Assembly: GCA_000328365.1 (NCBI GenBank)
Contig: KB312450.1
Coordinates: 292,897-356,896, forward strand
Direction: 5' to 3'
DNA length: 64,000 nt
Source: Capitella teleta
Lineage: Eukaryota; Annelida; Polychaeta; Capitellidae
Part shown: piece by piece, positions 12,059 to 25,240 of the stretch
Position numbering within the stretch: the stretch's first letter is position 1
How the letters are laid out: each line of letters starts with the position of its first letter
Program-made: the position numbers and the translations under genes
The notes under the pieces: generated by a model
What the model was told of the DNA's origin: nothing
The model's input: only the letters and a program-made list of their open reading frames with translations
Database searches by the model: none

Positions 12059-13783
12059 TCAAGCCAGTTAAAATCAATTCTTACCAGTGAAATCCAGCAT
12101 GAACCAGTAAGCGTGCTTACAATAAGTTTGTAAAAAATGTTTATATTCTTCTGGTTATTATTTATGTGTTTGATGAAATTTTACTGAAACTTTCCTTGGT
12201 CTATGATAATGACCCAATTTATAAGGACGGTATTATCCCGTTATATAGTTAAATTGTCAAATTCAAAGTCCGATCAGAAAAGTTGTATTTCCAAATTGCT
12301 CAATATTTGTTGCAAAGTTGCATGGATTTCAATCGCCTTTCAGGTCAATTCGATTATTGCCAACTATCAATCTGCAAATTAGGATTTCGGATTTCCGGCG
12401 TATCCTCCGGATTTCCGAATATCAGATCTCGGACTGGATATCCATGCATCCCTAGTTAATAACCACAAAACAACTGAGAAGCCGGGAACTGAGATGGACT
12501 CCAAGTATTATGCCACATTGCTGTGATTGAACTTTGTTTTGCATGCTTTTTTGTGTTTAATTACAGAGTGGCCCAGTATATTGTTATCTCTGCATTGCCA
12601 AAAGCCCACAATATAACATTCTATTCTAGTTTTAACGTAACGTAAACATTGTCGAGATAAGTTAACTATGAGCCACCCCGTTGACCCAATTTCTTTATTA
12701 TTTGACCTATTTATTTATGTTGGGTTGTAGGGTATTTTGAAATAAATTTATGTAAGTGATCCGATTGGGTTGTTTAACCAAACGACATAGAATTGGCTGT
12801 TATCCTGTGAGACCAAGAAGTCCTTTACAGCAGATGACATCAATCAATGAATATTCATAAACTTAAAGAATTGTTTAAAAATTGACACATGAATGCAGTG
12901 GTTATTGGACATCGAAATTTCAATTTTGGATGACAATTGGAAGTTTGTGTGCAACTCACCAAAGATCCCACTTATCTGTGCAATCTACGGCCCCTACCAT
13001 ATTGGGGTATTAACACTGGATCCAGGCATTGACCACTCGCCATTTTATGAGTTTGTCCACTCATTGTAACATCCTATGACCGGAAGTTATAGTTCCCCCG
13101 TGAGACATTCCATCCATTGTTTGTTTGCTCCTGTTTGCCTAATGGCCAATACGAATCAGCAGATCAGAAGGGTTGAGTCCAAAAGGGAAAATGGCGTTTC
13201 ATTGCTCCCAACAGAAGGGGTGCATCCGCGGCAATGAACAGCTTGCTCAATCCTCTCAAAGGGCTTGTAACGTTGCAATATCAATGCCCAATGCCACGAA
13301 CATTGTCTTTAATTGTTCTGGGTTGGGTGGAGTCTACCAAGGCCACGGTTGTTGTCAATGAGATGAGCTGGAACACCACACCTTATCATGACATAAACAC
13401 TATATCACTGTGATGAATGTACACGTACCTAGATTGGCTATTAATGGCCATTTATTTATCCATTGTTGTTGGTTGTATATTCATAGCATGGTAACATTAA
13501 GCGAGTTATGAAAAGAGTTTCCGATGAAAATGAATTTTGGATATTCGTGGAACCCCTTTCTTGTGACGAGATATGTGTAAGCCGAAGGGATGACCAAGCA
13601 TTGATGTTTCGGTCTGATGATCGATTGGGTGCAGAAGGATGTTTGTTTTATTTTCATTTTTTTTAACACTTTTTTGACAACGGTTCAAATCATTACTTTA
13701 TATTGCTCTTCTTTTAATAATATTGTTGGTATACCATACAATTATGTCTTAGGTTAATGTCTCGAAAATGACGTCTTATAGAT
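12059..13783. other. Receptor 3' UTR and intergenic sequence
   Basis: A candidate poly-A signal AATAAA is at 12741-12746, about 680 bases after the receptor stop. The rest is AT-rich sequence in which I see no gene. Confidence 0.45.
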
Positions 13784-14712
13784 CAGGGGTCAGGCATCTC
13801 ATATTGGGCGGAGGGCCGGACGCACCGCTTGGAGGGTTCGGGGGTTGCTCCCCCGGGATTTTTACTGAAAACAAGCACCAAAGTCCAAAATATGGGCAGT
13901 TTGACAGGGATTTATTTCCCTTACTTATAAAAATACCAACCTCACAAACAATGAAGACACGTTTTGTTTACCCAAGACATTTAATGCATACAATTGGTAT
14001 GTGATTTGTAAATATTTCAGAGGTGATGTTTCTTCTAGCGATACCAATCACTCGTAGCTTCCCGAAGGGAAGTTCAGTTTACCATTAAGGACGCTTGAAA
14101 AACATACGAGCATTATGGTTATACTCAATACATTTTGGTCTTTGATCCTTTTGAAACTAGAATTACTTGCATAGTCACATAGTGTTGCGTCTTCAAGAGT
14201 CAGAGCCCTCACAATGTGGCGGGTTCGTCAATGGAGCCCGTTATACCCATTATTATCCTTGTAACCATGCAAGGATGGATGTCAGCCTTGGTAACATTTT
14301 GCCATATTCTTCTTATGGAATTCGTTGTATACCAAAACGTTCAACATTCAGTTGAGTGAACAGTGAATGTATAGGTGCGATCAACACTGATCAAACTTCC
14401 TTGACTCAGGCAATGTGTTTCTACGCCACAAATGAATAACTGAAATGACCCACTCGAATTTATCGCACTCAAGCGGACAAGATAACCTGTTACTAATATT
14501 ATAGCAATTACATTGGTATGAAACAGCTTTCGATATGACTTTAGCTGTTAAATGGCTTTATATTGAAGGTAAGTGATATAACAATAACGATCGGGGCATT
14601 TTCTGCTACAGTCTTCAGAGAAAACTAAATTGTGAGCCTTCTGGAGGCGGATTTCATTGAAACTCAAGGAAGGTCTGGATCCGGCCTGCTGACCGCCAGA
14701 TGCCGACCCCTG
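13784..14712. mobile_element. hAT-like non-autonomous DNA element
   Basis: The left end CAGGGGTCAGGCATCT and the right end, read on the other strand, CAGGGGTCGGCATCT form imperfect inverted repeats. Each is followed inward by a GGCCGGA-like motif. CAGGGGTC starts are typical of several hAT groups. No 8-bp target duplication is clean (flanks TTATAGAT and TCTTAGGG), so the copy is old or the ends have slipped. There is no transposase ORF. Confidence 0.55.
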
Positions 14713-16082
14713 TCTTAGGGGGTCGAGGATATTAAAAGTAATTACGTAATCAAATAGTACCTGCATATTGTGTCATCATACGAGTGATAAAATTTTTAAT
14801 AATCAGACCACGTGGTTTTCAGTTCCACAACGGACCATGACCACATAATTAGTGAGATTCAAGAGTACAGGATGGAATAATGTGATGTTGGGTATGCCGA
14901 TCTTGGAACCAATGTTACGAAAAATAAGGTCCATAATATCTGATTCATATTTTAATAGCATTCAAAGAAAAAAAAAAGATGGAACTCGATGCTTTTGCAT
15001 ATAGCTTGCAATCCACAATCATCCATAACCGATGATGGGAATTACAGGTAAAGATACTAATTTCATGCGTATTTCGCGTTTTAAGACACAGTGATCGAGC
15101 ACCCTGCAGCAAAATAGCAATCAAGGACATGCTTAATTCTCAATCTCCTCTCACTGACCACTGTCCGGTTCTCGCATTAACGTGGACATGATGTGCAGTT
15201 TAAGCCCATTTACGCTCTGGTCAGCGTATCACGCAGATGTATGGAGACAGTTGATATACGATTGCATAGATGTAATGTTATAATTTAAATAATAATAAAC
15301 TAAATAATTTATTTAGCTTAATTTATTTAAGCTAAATAATTGCACAAGTATTTATGATTACGAGTGCCTCACAGGAAGCCGAGGATTAGCGGAGATATTG
15401 CAGGAAGAAAGGATATAATACTTGCTATAAATATATAAGTATCCATAATTGAAAATTCTCTAAGTTAATGTGTAGTGCCTATAAACTAAAAATATGTACA
15501 CGTTTAATAAAACTGTATAAACTCATTTTCAAATCCATTGTAGATTGGCGAGGCGTTTTTGTTCTCACTTATTATGCCCAACAACATGACATGCATATGA
15601 TATTTATGGTATATCTAGTTGGATTGCAATTTTCTCCAGTGTGGGAGTAGAACGATAATCGAATCTTTCCTCCAAAACCACAGATCCACCAATGTGAAGC
15701 ATCTTTAGGGCTTCTCATGCATCGAAATGACATTGTGTCTGCAATTTCTTGATTGTCGTGGAGAATTCTAAATTTAGCAGGGGGGCTGGGGTTTGGGGAA
15801 ACCACCAAAAAAAAAAATAAAAAATTATCTTCTTTTTAAATGTCAACCGGAAGGCATTTGCTCAAGGAGGTTGGCGGCCCTTTGTGGCTTTAAGCTAAAG
15901 AGCCTTCAGGTGTAATGCTTCATCCAGCAGACCAAAGAATTGTGACATAAATTTACGAACGAGATTTTTATTGAAAGACAAGACTGTTTGGGTGAAAAAA
16001 AAAATCATCCAATATAGCTAGCTCTAGCTACTATTTTTCAGTCTGGGAAGTTCATCACCTTATCTTTGCTCAAAGTTGTCCT
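14713..16082. other. Intergenic sequence without recognised gene
   Basis: AT-rich sequence with short A runs at 15809 and 15995 and an imperfect AT hairpin around 15300-15342. No coding exon or RNA gene could be supported. Confidence 0.4.
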
Positions 16083-16300
16083 TTATCCCATTGAGTCATA
16101 TTTTCGTTGATTTATATCAGCCCCGTCTTGCCTTCTCTTGTTGGCGAACCATTTACTGACCTGTGCGATGGTCACGTGACCCTTCTCTGCCATCTCTGCC
16201 ACGCACTCCTTGGGATGCCAGGCTGCATGTTTGCCAGGTACCATTCAGTGAGTCGCGTCGCGGCCTCATTCAATGGATCGCTGACCTCTTGGTGTATGTC
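16083..16300 (-). pseudogene. Homeodomain-like relic, frame-disrupted
   Basis: On the minus strand, 16163-16128 encodes QVSKWFANKRRQ, which fits homeodomain recognition helix 3 (conserved W, F, N, R). Just upstream in the same frame is HPKECVAEMAEKGHVTIA, fitting helix 2 and the turn. A helix-1-like stretch LTEWYLANMQPG (16279-16214) sits in another frame immediately before it. The order and spacing suit one homeodomain, with TALE-like wording, interrupted by a frame change near 16215-16225. An AG at 16223-16224 could instead be a splice acceptor, but the tract before it is poor. The frame ends at a stop at 16085-16083. It is a pseudogene or one exon of a spliced gene whose other exons I could not find. 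Confidence 0.45.
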
Positions 16301-17115
16301 AGCAACTGCGATGGGGAAGGAATTCCAGATGATGTGCTCTTGGAGGAGGATGGCGCAGAGGTTGGCTTCACAACATCAAACTCGCTCGGTGGCATCTTAG
16401 CTTCAGGAATCGGATGGAACTCAGCGGATGAAGGTTGGCTAATGAAGACCATGTGAAGCCTCCGACGCCAAAGACCTCTCCAGTGCATGAACATGGATCA
16501 GGGCTCATAATAAATCCTTTAAAGACTTCCATCGTGAACACTTCATATTAATCTAAATAGTGCATGTAACTCTTTTTTTTCTTTCTTTTTTTTTCTTTTC
16601 TTTTTTGTATCAAATTGTTAATGCATTGAAATGTGCTTACTTGCTTCATATGTGATGACGTTAACTTATTGTTCTTTTTATTTCATAAACTATTAAACAA
16701 TGCATTCCCTCTTCTCTTCATCTGCACTCTTACTTCTTTCATTGAACATGGAATGCATTCCACATCAAACTGGTCGAAGCAATTTCTTTAACGGAGGCGT
16801 TTTGATTATGATTGCTATTTTGCCACGTAATATTTATTGAGTTTTTTGTTTGTTTTTGTTTTTGTTTTTTTTTTTTTCTAATCGCCATTTAATTGAGCCG
16901 GAATCAGGGTGCTCATCGCACACGTGCATGAATTTCGTCGCCAGCTAAAGAAAAGGTTTCAACCACATTTCATGTACAGCTCAAGTGATAAGTGAAAAGT
17001 GATTTGAAATTAGACGTATTGCATGTACATAGTAAATTCAAGATAAAATAACACACACTTGAAAGTTTGGAATTTTTCTTTTTTCTTTTCTTTGTTTTTC
17101 ACCTGAAATGCAAGC

Positions 17116-17912
17116 AAAACAGTGGCCATGTACATCTCCCGCACCACCGCCACTCCACCGCCCATTACATTTGCCGGCGCCACTCCCTGAGTGCATGCCA
17201 TGAGCACCGTCATCTGGGCTTCATTCTAGACAGTGCCCTCAGCCTACACGCCCACGTCAGTGACTCGGAAGGGAGCAACAGAGGTGTTTCTACTCCGACC
17301 GCTATCATACAAAGTCAGAAACCGGCCGTGATCTGCTATTAAAAATTTACGAAGTGTATGTGAGGCCGCATCTCGAGTACACCTCTCCTGCTTGGGCCGC
17401 CCCCACAGCCACACAGACTGGGCTATTAGAAAGCCTACAACGCAGAGCCATACGGATCATTCTCACCCTCCCTCGAACTCATCACATCACGGACGCTGAC
17501 TACCCAGCCCTCAACGTCACATCATTAGGACATCGCCGAAATTTCGCCCTCGCCTGCTTCATGTTAAAGCTATATGGCAACCGTCTCCCTCGCAAGGTTT
17601 CCAAATATAAACCAGTGCCACATACCAACCCATATAATACGCGGAACTATGTTTTGTGTGCCCCATATGGGACTCACCCGTGCCTTCGCCTTTTGGACCG
17701 TTCATCTTTTATCTAGCTTCGGACTTGAAATTCTGAATTGCATTCCATCTGCATTTCATTCTCTTCCGGACATTTCATCTTTCAAAACATCTCTCCGCAA
17801 TTCACCCTCTTATACATGCCACTCGCGCACATTATTTATAAAAGCGAGTCAAATTCGATTCACCACAAACACCACATTTGTTTCTGAAATAATTTGCAAG
17901 ATATGACATCAC

Positions 17913-17940
<28 letters not shown>
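17116..17940 (+). mobile_element. 5'-truncated LINE, C-terminal reverse-transcriptase region with poly-A tail
   Basis: The region 17354-17716 encodes VRPHLEYTSPAWAAPT and ESLQRRAIRIILTLP, the conserved block near the end of non-LTR reverse transcriptases. NPYNTRN and a later LPDISSFKTSLR match the usual LINE tail. HRHLGFILDSALSLHAHVSD upstream (about 17205-17265) fits the block that precedes it. These pieces fall in different frames, so the copy is dead. A run of about 28 A at 17913-17940 is the tail. The jockey/CR1 group is likely, but the exact clade is not determined. Confidence 0.8.
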
Positions 17941-17948
<8 letters not shown>

Positions 17949-19300
17949 TAATAATAAATATGTTGAATATGACGGGGGGATTTCTTTACGCTTATTAGCT
18001 AGATGATCGATGCGTGTAAATCGTATGAAGATGATGTTGAATGCGAAGGTGAGAATGATTCAACCAATTAAGAAATATAAAAATAGCACAATTATTAACA
18101 GAACTATAAAGAATTGCATTAATGATTGATTAGGCTAAATTACAACTGTTTGCCTTCTCGGCCCATACTGTGATCTGCATGATTATGATCATCCAATATC
18201 CCGCAATAAAGCCAATAATACAATGTAATATTACTAATATTAAATTCGAGTGTTGCTGCCATTCCGCCATTATGTTAGAGTGCTAACATGCGTCATGATT
18301 ACTGGCATTTGTAGTACATGTAAACATGTAAAGAATTTGCATGTTTACAACTTAAGAACGTTATGAAACGGGTCCGCGCAGTTTCGTTATAATTCAGATA
18401 AAGTGAGGCCGAAAGCAAAAAGCATTTATTTATTCAGCGTGACTGGCAATCCTCGTGGGACAACGGCCAAAGAGGCCTAAGGCTTTAATGTTTTAAGAAG
18501 GGAAGGTGATGTTTAATGGATACAAAGTTCAAAAGCAGAAAAGAGACCTTATTAAGCCATGATATCTGAGCATGTTGCAGAAGATATTCAGAATGCCATG
18601 TACCGACTTCCGAGGCAATTGATGCTGCTATCTCTTCTTGCTGAGCCACAATCAGATATGCTCGGCTCTACATGACACATTATTATTACATAATTACTGA
18701 ATACATGTATTATTTTTGAGGGGTTGGGGTGGATTTGATCATAATACTGATCCCCTATTAGAAGCATATGAAAATTAATAAAATGAATGAAATGAAATTT
18801 TATTTGTGTGACTATGATGTAGAAGTGGGAACAGAAAAATACCTAAATACAATGTACTGGGAGATAGTGTAGGACGTACAGGTAAGCTGATGCAGGTTTG
18901 TTGTACTAAGTTATTACTAATTACGATGCAATTGGCGTTTCAAACATTCATATTTAAGGGAGGAGGTTTAAACTGCTTACTGGCGCTGAGACAAGTAGCC
19001 GACAATCTTAGCCTAATACTCATAACACATTATCGTGTCCATAAAATAGGATGAAATCACAGGGCCATAATTTATTAATTATAATCCATCATTGCCTTAT
19101 CTAGAGAAACAGAGGTGAGAAATGAAGGGGAGAAAACATCAGTCTTTTCTGCTCCAATACCTATAATGCTGAGCTTTGACCCAGCCTCAAACCATGCGCA
19201 CAGCTTAATTACGAGCAGATACTGCAGCTTAAACACCGTGACGGACATATATTCTGTGGTGACGGAGGAACTCTTGCGTGGCGCGAGATGCTCAACATTT
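17941..19300. other. Intergenic sequence upstream of the UBE2Q gene
   Basis: AT-rich sequence with no exon or RNA gene that I can support. Confidence 0.4.
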
Positions 19301-19333
19301 CGAATCCTCAGATGAGCCGATTTGACGATCCTC

Positions 19334-19370
19334 TGCGCAAGCGCAAAAGAGTCAACGTCGCCATCTTGGC
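19334..19370 (+). promoter_or_regulatory. Promoter sites of the UBE2Q gene: NRF1-like and YY1-like
   Basis: TGCGCAAGCGC at 19334-19344 is one base from the NRF1 palindrome TGCGCATGCGC. CGCCATCTTGGC at 19359-19370 fits a YY1 site. They lie 100-140 bases before the start codon, where both factors typically act in TATA-less housekeeping promoters. Function is inferred. Confidence 0.5.
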
Positions 19371-19469
19371 AGAAGCAAAACAAAAGTTTAAAGAGAAAAC
19401 GAAGCGAAAACAGGCTGCGTGTATCCTCATGGCGCTTTGAATCCTGCTATGTAGCGACTGGTTTGAAGA

Positions 19470-22441
19470 ATGGCTTGTTTGGCGAGGCTGAAGGAGGACA
19501 TTAAGCTGCTTTGTTCGCTGTTTTCCAAGCAGCACTGCAGATTTCAGATCGTGACGGCGTCAGTTGACGAAGTTTGCTGCCGATTCATCACAAGAACCTG
19601 CGAAAAAATCTCCGTCAACGCTAACATTACTGTAATTAACTCTTTATTTTGGATGTTATAATTTGATAAGCGTTTTTTTGTTTTGCTATTAGCTGTCTAG
19701 TTATATTTTCTTAGCCACCGGGAATGGAGACAGGAAAAATTCTTTTGTGATGTCACAGGCGGTGTTGTCATACATATTCGCACTGAAACAATAACACAGG
19801 ATTTGAGTTCAATAAGGTCAAATTTATTGAATCTTTAGTTATTGCAGAAATATCGTTTCCTGATTTGAGGTATTTTCATGGGTTAGTTTTGTGCGTTCTG
19901 GGTTGTGATTTAAGCTCTTCAGTCTTATCAGGAATCTAGGATGTCATTAAGGTTCTTTGTGAATAATTGATTATTGGATTAATCAATGAGTCATCCTTAA
20001 ACCTTTGTTACCAGTTGTGACAAGGAATAACCTTTGATCAACAAAAATCACGAAATGATCATTCTGCTCACTTGATTTATTAATTTATCTCGAATTTGAG
20101 TTTAAATTTAAAATTTCCTCCGACCACTCTGCATCTGTTGAAAATTGCAGTTGCTCCAATAGCTCAGAAGAGGGCATATGTGTTGAAAATTGAAATGCAT
20201 GTAGTGAGTGCTGAGTTCCTTTCGAATGTGATCATTTCAGTCTGAAACTGTTGAAACCACACAGAAAGTGAAGTTGAGCTTTCATCTCTTCATGTGGAAT
20301 ATTTAGATCCTTTCGGTTTCTGTCGATCTTGATGGACTTTTACTCGATGAGATGTATTCAGGGCTGTGATGGTGCACTGGGTTGTGTGTTTGATTCCCAG
20401 TTGGGCAACGCGATTTCCTTTTGCATCATAACATGTGTAGAATATCGAAATGTGGTTCCTGGTTGGTCAGAGATGGTTCATTTTCACCTCTAATTAAGTG
20501 CTTGATAAACCATGCATGCTTCTGAATGCCCTGAAAACATGGATGAGTTGTTTTGAACTGCTAAGATATATACTGGTGTACAATATTCGTATTTATTCAC
20601 TTTAATGTTCACATGAGAGATGGGCTTTGATTCCATAGTAATTTCAGAAACTAATTGAAATAGCTGAATCAGAAAGTAATTTTTCTTTACAGGAAACATA
20701 CCCACAAACTGCACCTATTTGGTTCTCAGAATCCGACGACTCGCTTGTGTCGACTGCCATTGAAAGATTGTGTGATACTTCGTCAAGAAATTTTAATGTA
20801 AGTTCAACTTATTTACCCTCAATTCCTAACTGCCACCTACATCGATTTCATCCCAGAAATGACGACTGTTTCACGGTCTCGATTTCCTTTGCAGATATGT
20901 CGTCAGATAAGCATTTTATTGACTGATCTCTGCCAGTTGTACGGAGTCTCTGTCCCGGAGGAGGTCGTGACCCTCGATCAGCATTATGCCTCTCACCAGG
21001 TGGCGATAGTGAGGAGGCACACGACGGAAGAGGAGGAGGAGGAGGAGGACGATGACATGGAAACCGAGGAAGACTTTCACTACGAACTGGAGGAAGAATC
21101 CAGGTACATGGTATTCTCATGTACTTATTTGAGAAGAAAAATTTGCCACGCCCAGTTTCTGTATCCGGGTGGAATTTATTTCACAAGAAAAATTCATGTG
21201 CAGCACACTGTATTAATATGAGTCGTGTTTATTTTTTCTTTTTCTTTTTCTCAGTGAGAATAAGAGCAAAGAGGATAACGAGGGCATTGCCACCCACAAC
21301 GTCATGCGGCTGGAACGGCTTAAGCAAAGTCAGCGGCAAGATTACCTCCATGTATGACCTCCATTTTGACCTTTGTGTGACCTATATTTGACCTCATTTA
21401 TAGGGATCTGTGTCAGGGTCAATTCAGGCGACTGACCGCCTGATGAAGGAGCTGAGAGCCTTGTATAAGTCCGATAGTTACAAATGCGGTACGTCATTTT
21501 GTACACTCTGGAATCAATATATTTTGCTGTCAAATTGCTCTTTTCTTTTGTAACAATTTGATAATTCGGCTTGATTATTCTATATAATTGTTGCTATTAT
21601 TCCTGTGAATTTATCTTTTTTTCATATATAATAAGCCAGTTCTGAGATAATCATTAACTCTTGGTTGCAGAAGAACGAGGATTTATTTTTAATTTATGGA
21701 ATTAGTAGTTATAAATTTGATTAAATATATATTTTTTATCTTTCCATCCTAGGCACCTATGATTTGGAGCTAGTTAACGACAGCCTCTATGAATGGAATA
21801 TCATGCTGTACAAGTAAGAAGCATGCTGCTTATCGTGCGTGATTTCCAACGTTTTTCTCATTGCAAGGGTTGATCCTGACAGTCTGCTTTACAACGACAT
21901 GGCGCTGTACAAGGAAAAGGAGGGCCGAGACCACATCCTTCTCAGCTTCACCTACAAGGACAGTTTTCCCTTTGAGCCTCCGTTCGTCCGGGTTGTACAA
22001 CCGATTGTTTCCGGGGGATACGTCCTCGGAGGTGGCGCCATCTGCATGGAGCTGCTCACCAAACAGGTTCAACGACCCTAGAGGCCTCTTATTATGGTTT
22101 ATTTTATCACTGCGTTGTGTTTCTTGCTAATTAGGGTTGGAGCAGCGCCTACAGCCTTGAATCTGTGGTTCTGCAGATAGCAGCGACTCTGGTTAAAGGG
22201 AAAGCGAGGATCCAGTTCGGGGCATCCAAGGTACAACAGTCAAGTCCTAATTTGTACAAATATTTTTCAACGCGATTTCATTCACAGGCTCAATATAGTT
22301 TGGCCCGAGCACAACAGTCATTTAAATCACTGGTGCAAATACACGAAAAAAATGGTAAGCTAGTTACTTCCTCATTGAATTTATCTTTTATTTTGTTTAT
22401 TTTTTTCAGGCTGGTTCACACCCCCAAAGGAGGATGGCTAG
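19470..22441 (+). CDS. UBE2Q: UBE2Q-family ubiquitin-conjugating enzyme E2
   Basis: Transfers ubiquitin from E1 through a catalytic cysteine. Ten coding exons: 19470-19631, 20693-20797, 20895-21103, 21255-21351, 21404-21488, 21753-21813, 21868-22066, 22135-22230, 22288-22354, 22410-22441. They join in frame into 370 residues, close to vertebrate UBE2Q2 length. The N terminus ([20 protein letters not shown]) matches the RWD-like region of UBE2Q1/2. A Glu/Asp-rich tract (about residues 126-150) separates it from the UBC fold. The UBC fold is nearly family consensus: [20 protein letters not shown], with the active cysteine at about residue 299, then KGKAR and [10 protein letters not shown]. The protein ends [10 protein letters not shown] as in the vertebrate enzymes. 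The start at 19470 is the first ATG of this frame. It could be UBE2Q1 or UBE2Q2; an invertebrate copy probably predates that split. Confidence 0.96.
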
Positions 22442-24270
22442 CATTCCCCCCCAACCCCCTCCCCACTGCTTCTCTCGATTTAATCCTCCTAAACCCTTCC
22501 CTCCCCCCTCCCCCTCAGATCACAAGTGATTTCATTCCCATAAAGACGAACATTTTTGCTTCAGAAAAGTCGTTGATCGAAGTGTTTTGCCCTCTCTTCT
22601 GCGATGTGTGTGTTTTCTCTCCTCGCATTTTGAATTTCCTTTATATTTTTTTAGGTAAAATGCCTTCCCATTCTGATGGGTAATGTCTTATTTCCTCTTT
22701 CAGCACTTACTCCCCAGAAGAAAAAAAACGATTTTGTTCTGTTCCCTCGAGAAGAAAAACTTAATTCTTAGTGTTGTCACTGGTTATTTGTTTTCCGGGG
22801 TTTAATTTCAATTTATTATTTTCTCTTAATTTCTTAATTTCTTCGCTTTGTTTTAAACATGTCTCCTCACTGCTGCTATGCTGTTTAATTATTATTTTTT
22901 CTCAAAAGGCTAAATTTGTATATTTGGTCCACAAATCTCTTTATATTAAAACTCCTCATTGAATCATTTTTAACAAACAAAAATATCATCTTGCCTTCAC
23001 TTCCTGAGGTTTGATTTCAATGTGTCGAGTATGAATATTTAATGTGTTTCTATTTAGTGGAAGAATTCACTTTTCATGTATGGTAGTTAAAATAAAAAAA
23101 AGCTGTATACAAAAACTTCCATTCTTTCTGTTGGGCCCATCCTCTTGCAATTTTGTGTTTTTATTACATTTGATTAATGTTGCTAATAGCAACAGGTACT
23201 GAGGGGGGAAAACCTTAATCCAGCCCATGTCTCAACCATGCAGACAAGCTCTTACCTAGATTCCAACTTCCATATTTACATGCAAAAACTACAATGGATT
23301 GTCCTTTCTCCACCCAGAAGTGATCTTTCCAACAAAGGAATTACCAGTGGCAAATGGTCAATGGGTTTAATAGAAGGTATGATTTTATAATTACATTACT
23401 AGCCTTACTAACCGGGATTAATAAAGGCGTAAAGATAAACTTCAACAGGAGAAACTGAGAGGAGATGGCTTTTTCACATTTGTTTTATTTATTGAAGCTA
23501 AATTAGGTTCCATGGGGTAAATGCAATAAAACATAAACTATAAAATAGATAAAAAATGTAAAATCACAAAATGGAATGTATGAGAAAAGTTAAAAATATA
23601 CATAGTGTAAAACAGTAATCTCAAGAATAGGGTGGGCATAAAACAACAGCTCTTTCTACATCTACTAGGAAGTTCTCAAGATTTGCTACGAGGCAACAAA
23701 AAATCAAATGACAGCATTTGCGGAATGTTTCAAAGATATAAAAGCCATTTGGTGGAATGGATATTATGTAACAGTAAATACTAAACAGAGAATCACTAGA
23801 TGGGCAAAACGATATCAATACAAAGAGATCTGGTGGTAAAATATTACAATCCAGTCAAAGCCTCATTTACCAGGAAACTGGTTTCCATGGAGATGGCTAG
23901 GACCAGGCGATGAGGTTGCATCGTGGAATAACAAGAGATCAGAACGGGAGATCCTTACATCTAGAATTCTAGATTCATTCTAGATTTCTTCAAAAAGTTC
24001 AAATATGGATGACCAACAATCGAAGCCTTAGTTTATGTAATGGTGAACGACATCACAGAATTGATTGAAGCAAATAATACATTATTTCAGACCTCGATAA
24101 TAAAAGAGTTCAATGGCATACGCTCATTATCATCCACATGGTAACATAACAAAAGAGATCCTGCTATACATAAAAAAAAAAAAAAAAAAAAAAAAAAGTA
24201 CTACAAGTTGATTGTGACCGGATATTATGCAGTTTAAACCGAGAGAGAGAGAGAGAAAAAGGGTGTAGCA
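22442..24270. other. Converging 3' UTRs of the UBE2Q and zinc-finger genes
   Basis: AATAAA at 23091-23096 suits the end of the UBE2Q transcript. On the minus strand AATAAATAAA at about 23484-23493 suits the end of the zinc-finger transcript. A 27-nt A run lies at about 24171-24197 and a GA repeat at 24241-24256. No other gene is seen. Confidence 0.45.
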
Positions 24271-25240
24271 TTATTCAGGGGACAGCTCTCCGATAACGCT
24301 AGGGTGCTTCTTAGCGCAGTGGCGCTTGAGGTTAATTTTATAGATGAACTCTGCCCCACAAAGGTCACATTTGAACTCCTTGACATTTGTGTGTTTCCAT
24401 TGGTGACCTTTGAGATTGGTAGATGAGGAAAACCCTTCGCCACACTGCTCGCACGTATACTGATATATCCCAAGATGCCTCTGCACGTGCAGCTCCAAGT
24501 TGCGCTTGGACGACAGGGTTTGTCCGCAGACGTGGCAGGCAGCAGGGAAGGCGCTGATGGGGGGAGGGGGGGCGCGCTCAAATCGCACGTGCTTCACTTT
24601 GAGGTCAAGCGCTTCGTATTGGGGGGAGTCCGTGGGGGTGCTGGTCAGGGGGAAGGGGGGCTGCACTGACGACACGGGCGTCAGGCAGCTCTTCAGGTCG
24701 GAGGCTATGCTGCTGATGAGTTTGCCGCCGGATAAACAGCCTTTGGCTTGATCTGGAGTCTGAAGTGAAATCATCAAAAATAGAATGAATACCCAGTGCA
24801 TTACGAGATGAAATATTCACCAGTTTGTGGGGGGGCGTGAGAGGCGGAGGAAACTCAGCAAACTCGTCCTCATCAGCGGTCATTTGAGCGTGGCTCCTCT
24901 TGGCGGGGGGTTTGGTCTCCGTGTCGAATCTCCTCTTTCCCCTCTGACGCTTAAACGGGGATCTGAAGGAGTGCATGGGTACGAGGGGTCTGCTTGGGAT
25001 GCTGCTGCCGTTGGGAGAGAGATCTCTCAGCGGAGACGGCGCTATCAGCGAGTTCTCATCATCACACTCCTCGTGTAGATTTTCTGCTACGTTGACGACA
25101 AACACTTTGTCTGTATCAATGGTCACCGCCAGGAGGCCTTCAATTTTCATCTGATTATCAAAGCCGATATTAGCCGTGCAAATTGAGCGGATGGCTTCTG
25201 TGAGCAAGGATTTCAAGCGTGGTTCAGTCATGGCGTCCAT
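24271..25240 (-). CDS. C2H2 zinc-finger protein with unrecognised N-terminal module
   Basis: Probable nuclear DNA-binding protein. Two coding exons on the minus strand: 25240-24821 and 24759-24271, phase 0, giving 302 residues. The ATG lies three bases after a splice acceptor (CCTCCCCAG), so an upstream 5' UTR exon is expected. Residues 1-60 form a compact module (RLKSLLTEAIRSIC, then MKIEGLLAVTIDTDKVFVVN) shared with the gene at 28.7 kb. A basic stretch KRQRGKRRF suggests a nuclear signal. Three C-terminal fingers follow: CHVCGQTLSSKRNLELHVQRH, shortened here to its frame C-X2-C-X12-H-X3-H, then CEQCGEGFSSSTNLKGHQWKH, and CDLCGAEFIYKINLKRH ending with a four-residue His spacing. I do not recognise an orthologue. 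The fingers are certain; the biological role is unknown. Confidence 0.85.

Noticed and set aside
16107-16456. Two overlapping plus-strand frames of 97 codons
   Set aside because: They are shadows of the minus-strand homeodomain-like sequence and resemble nothing themselves.
20350-20410. GTTTGATTCCCAGTTGGGC resembles a B box
   Set aside because: It is isolated in a UBE2Q intron without a head or SINE body. Too little to call.
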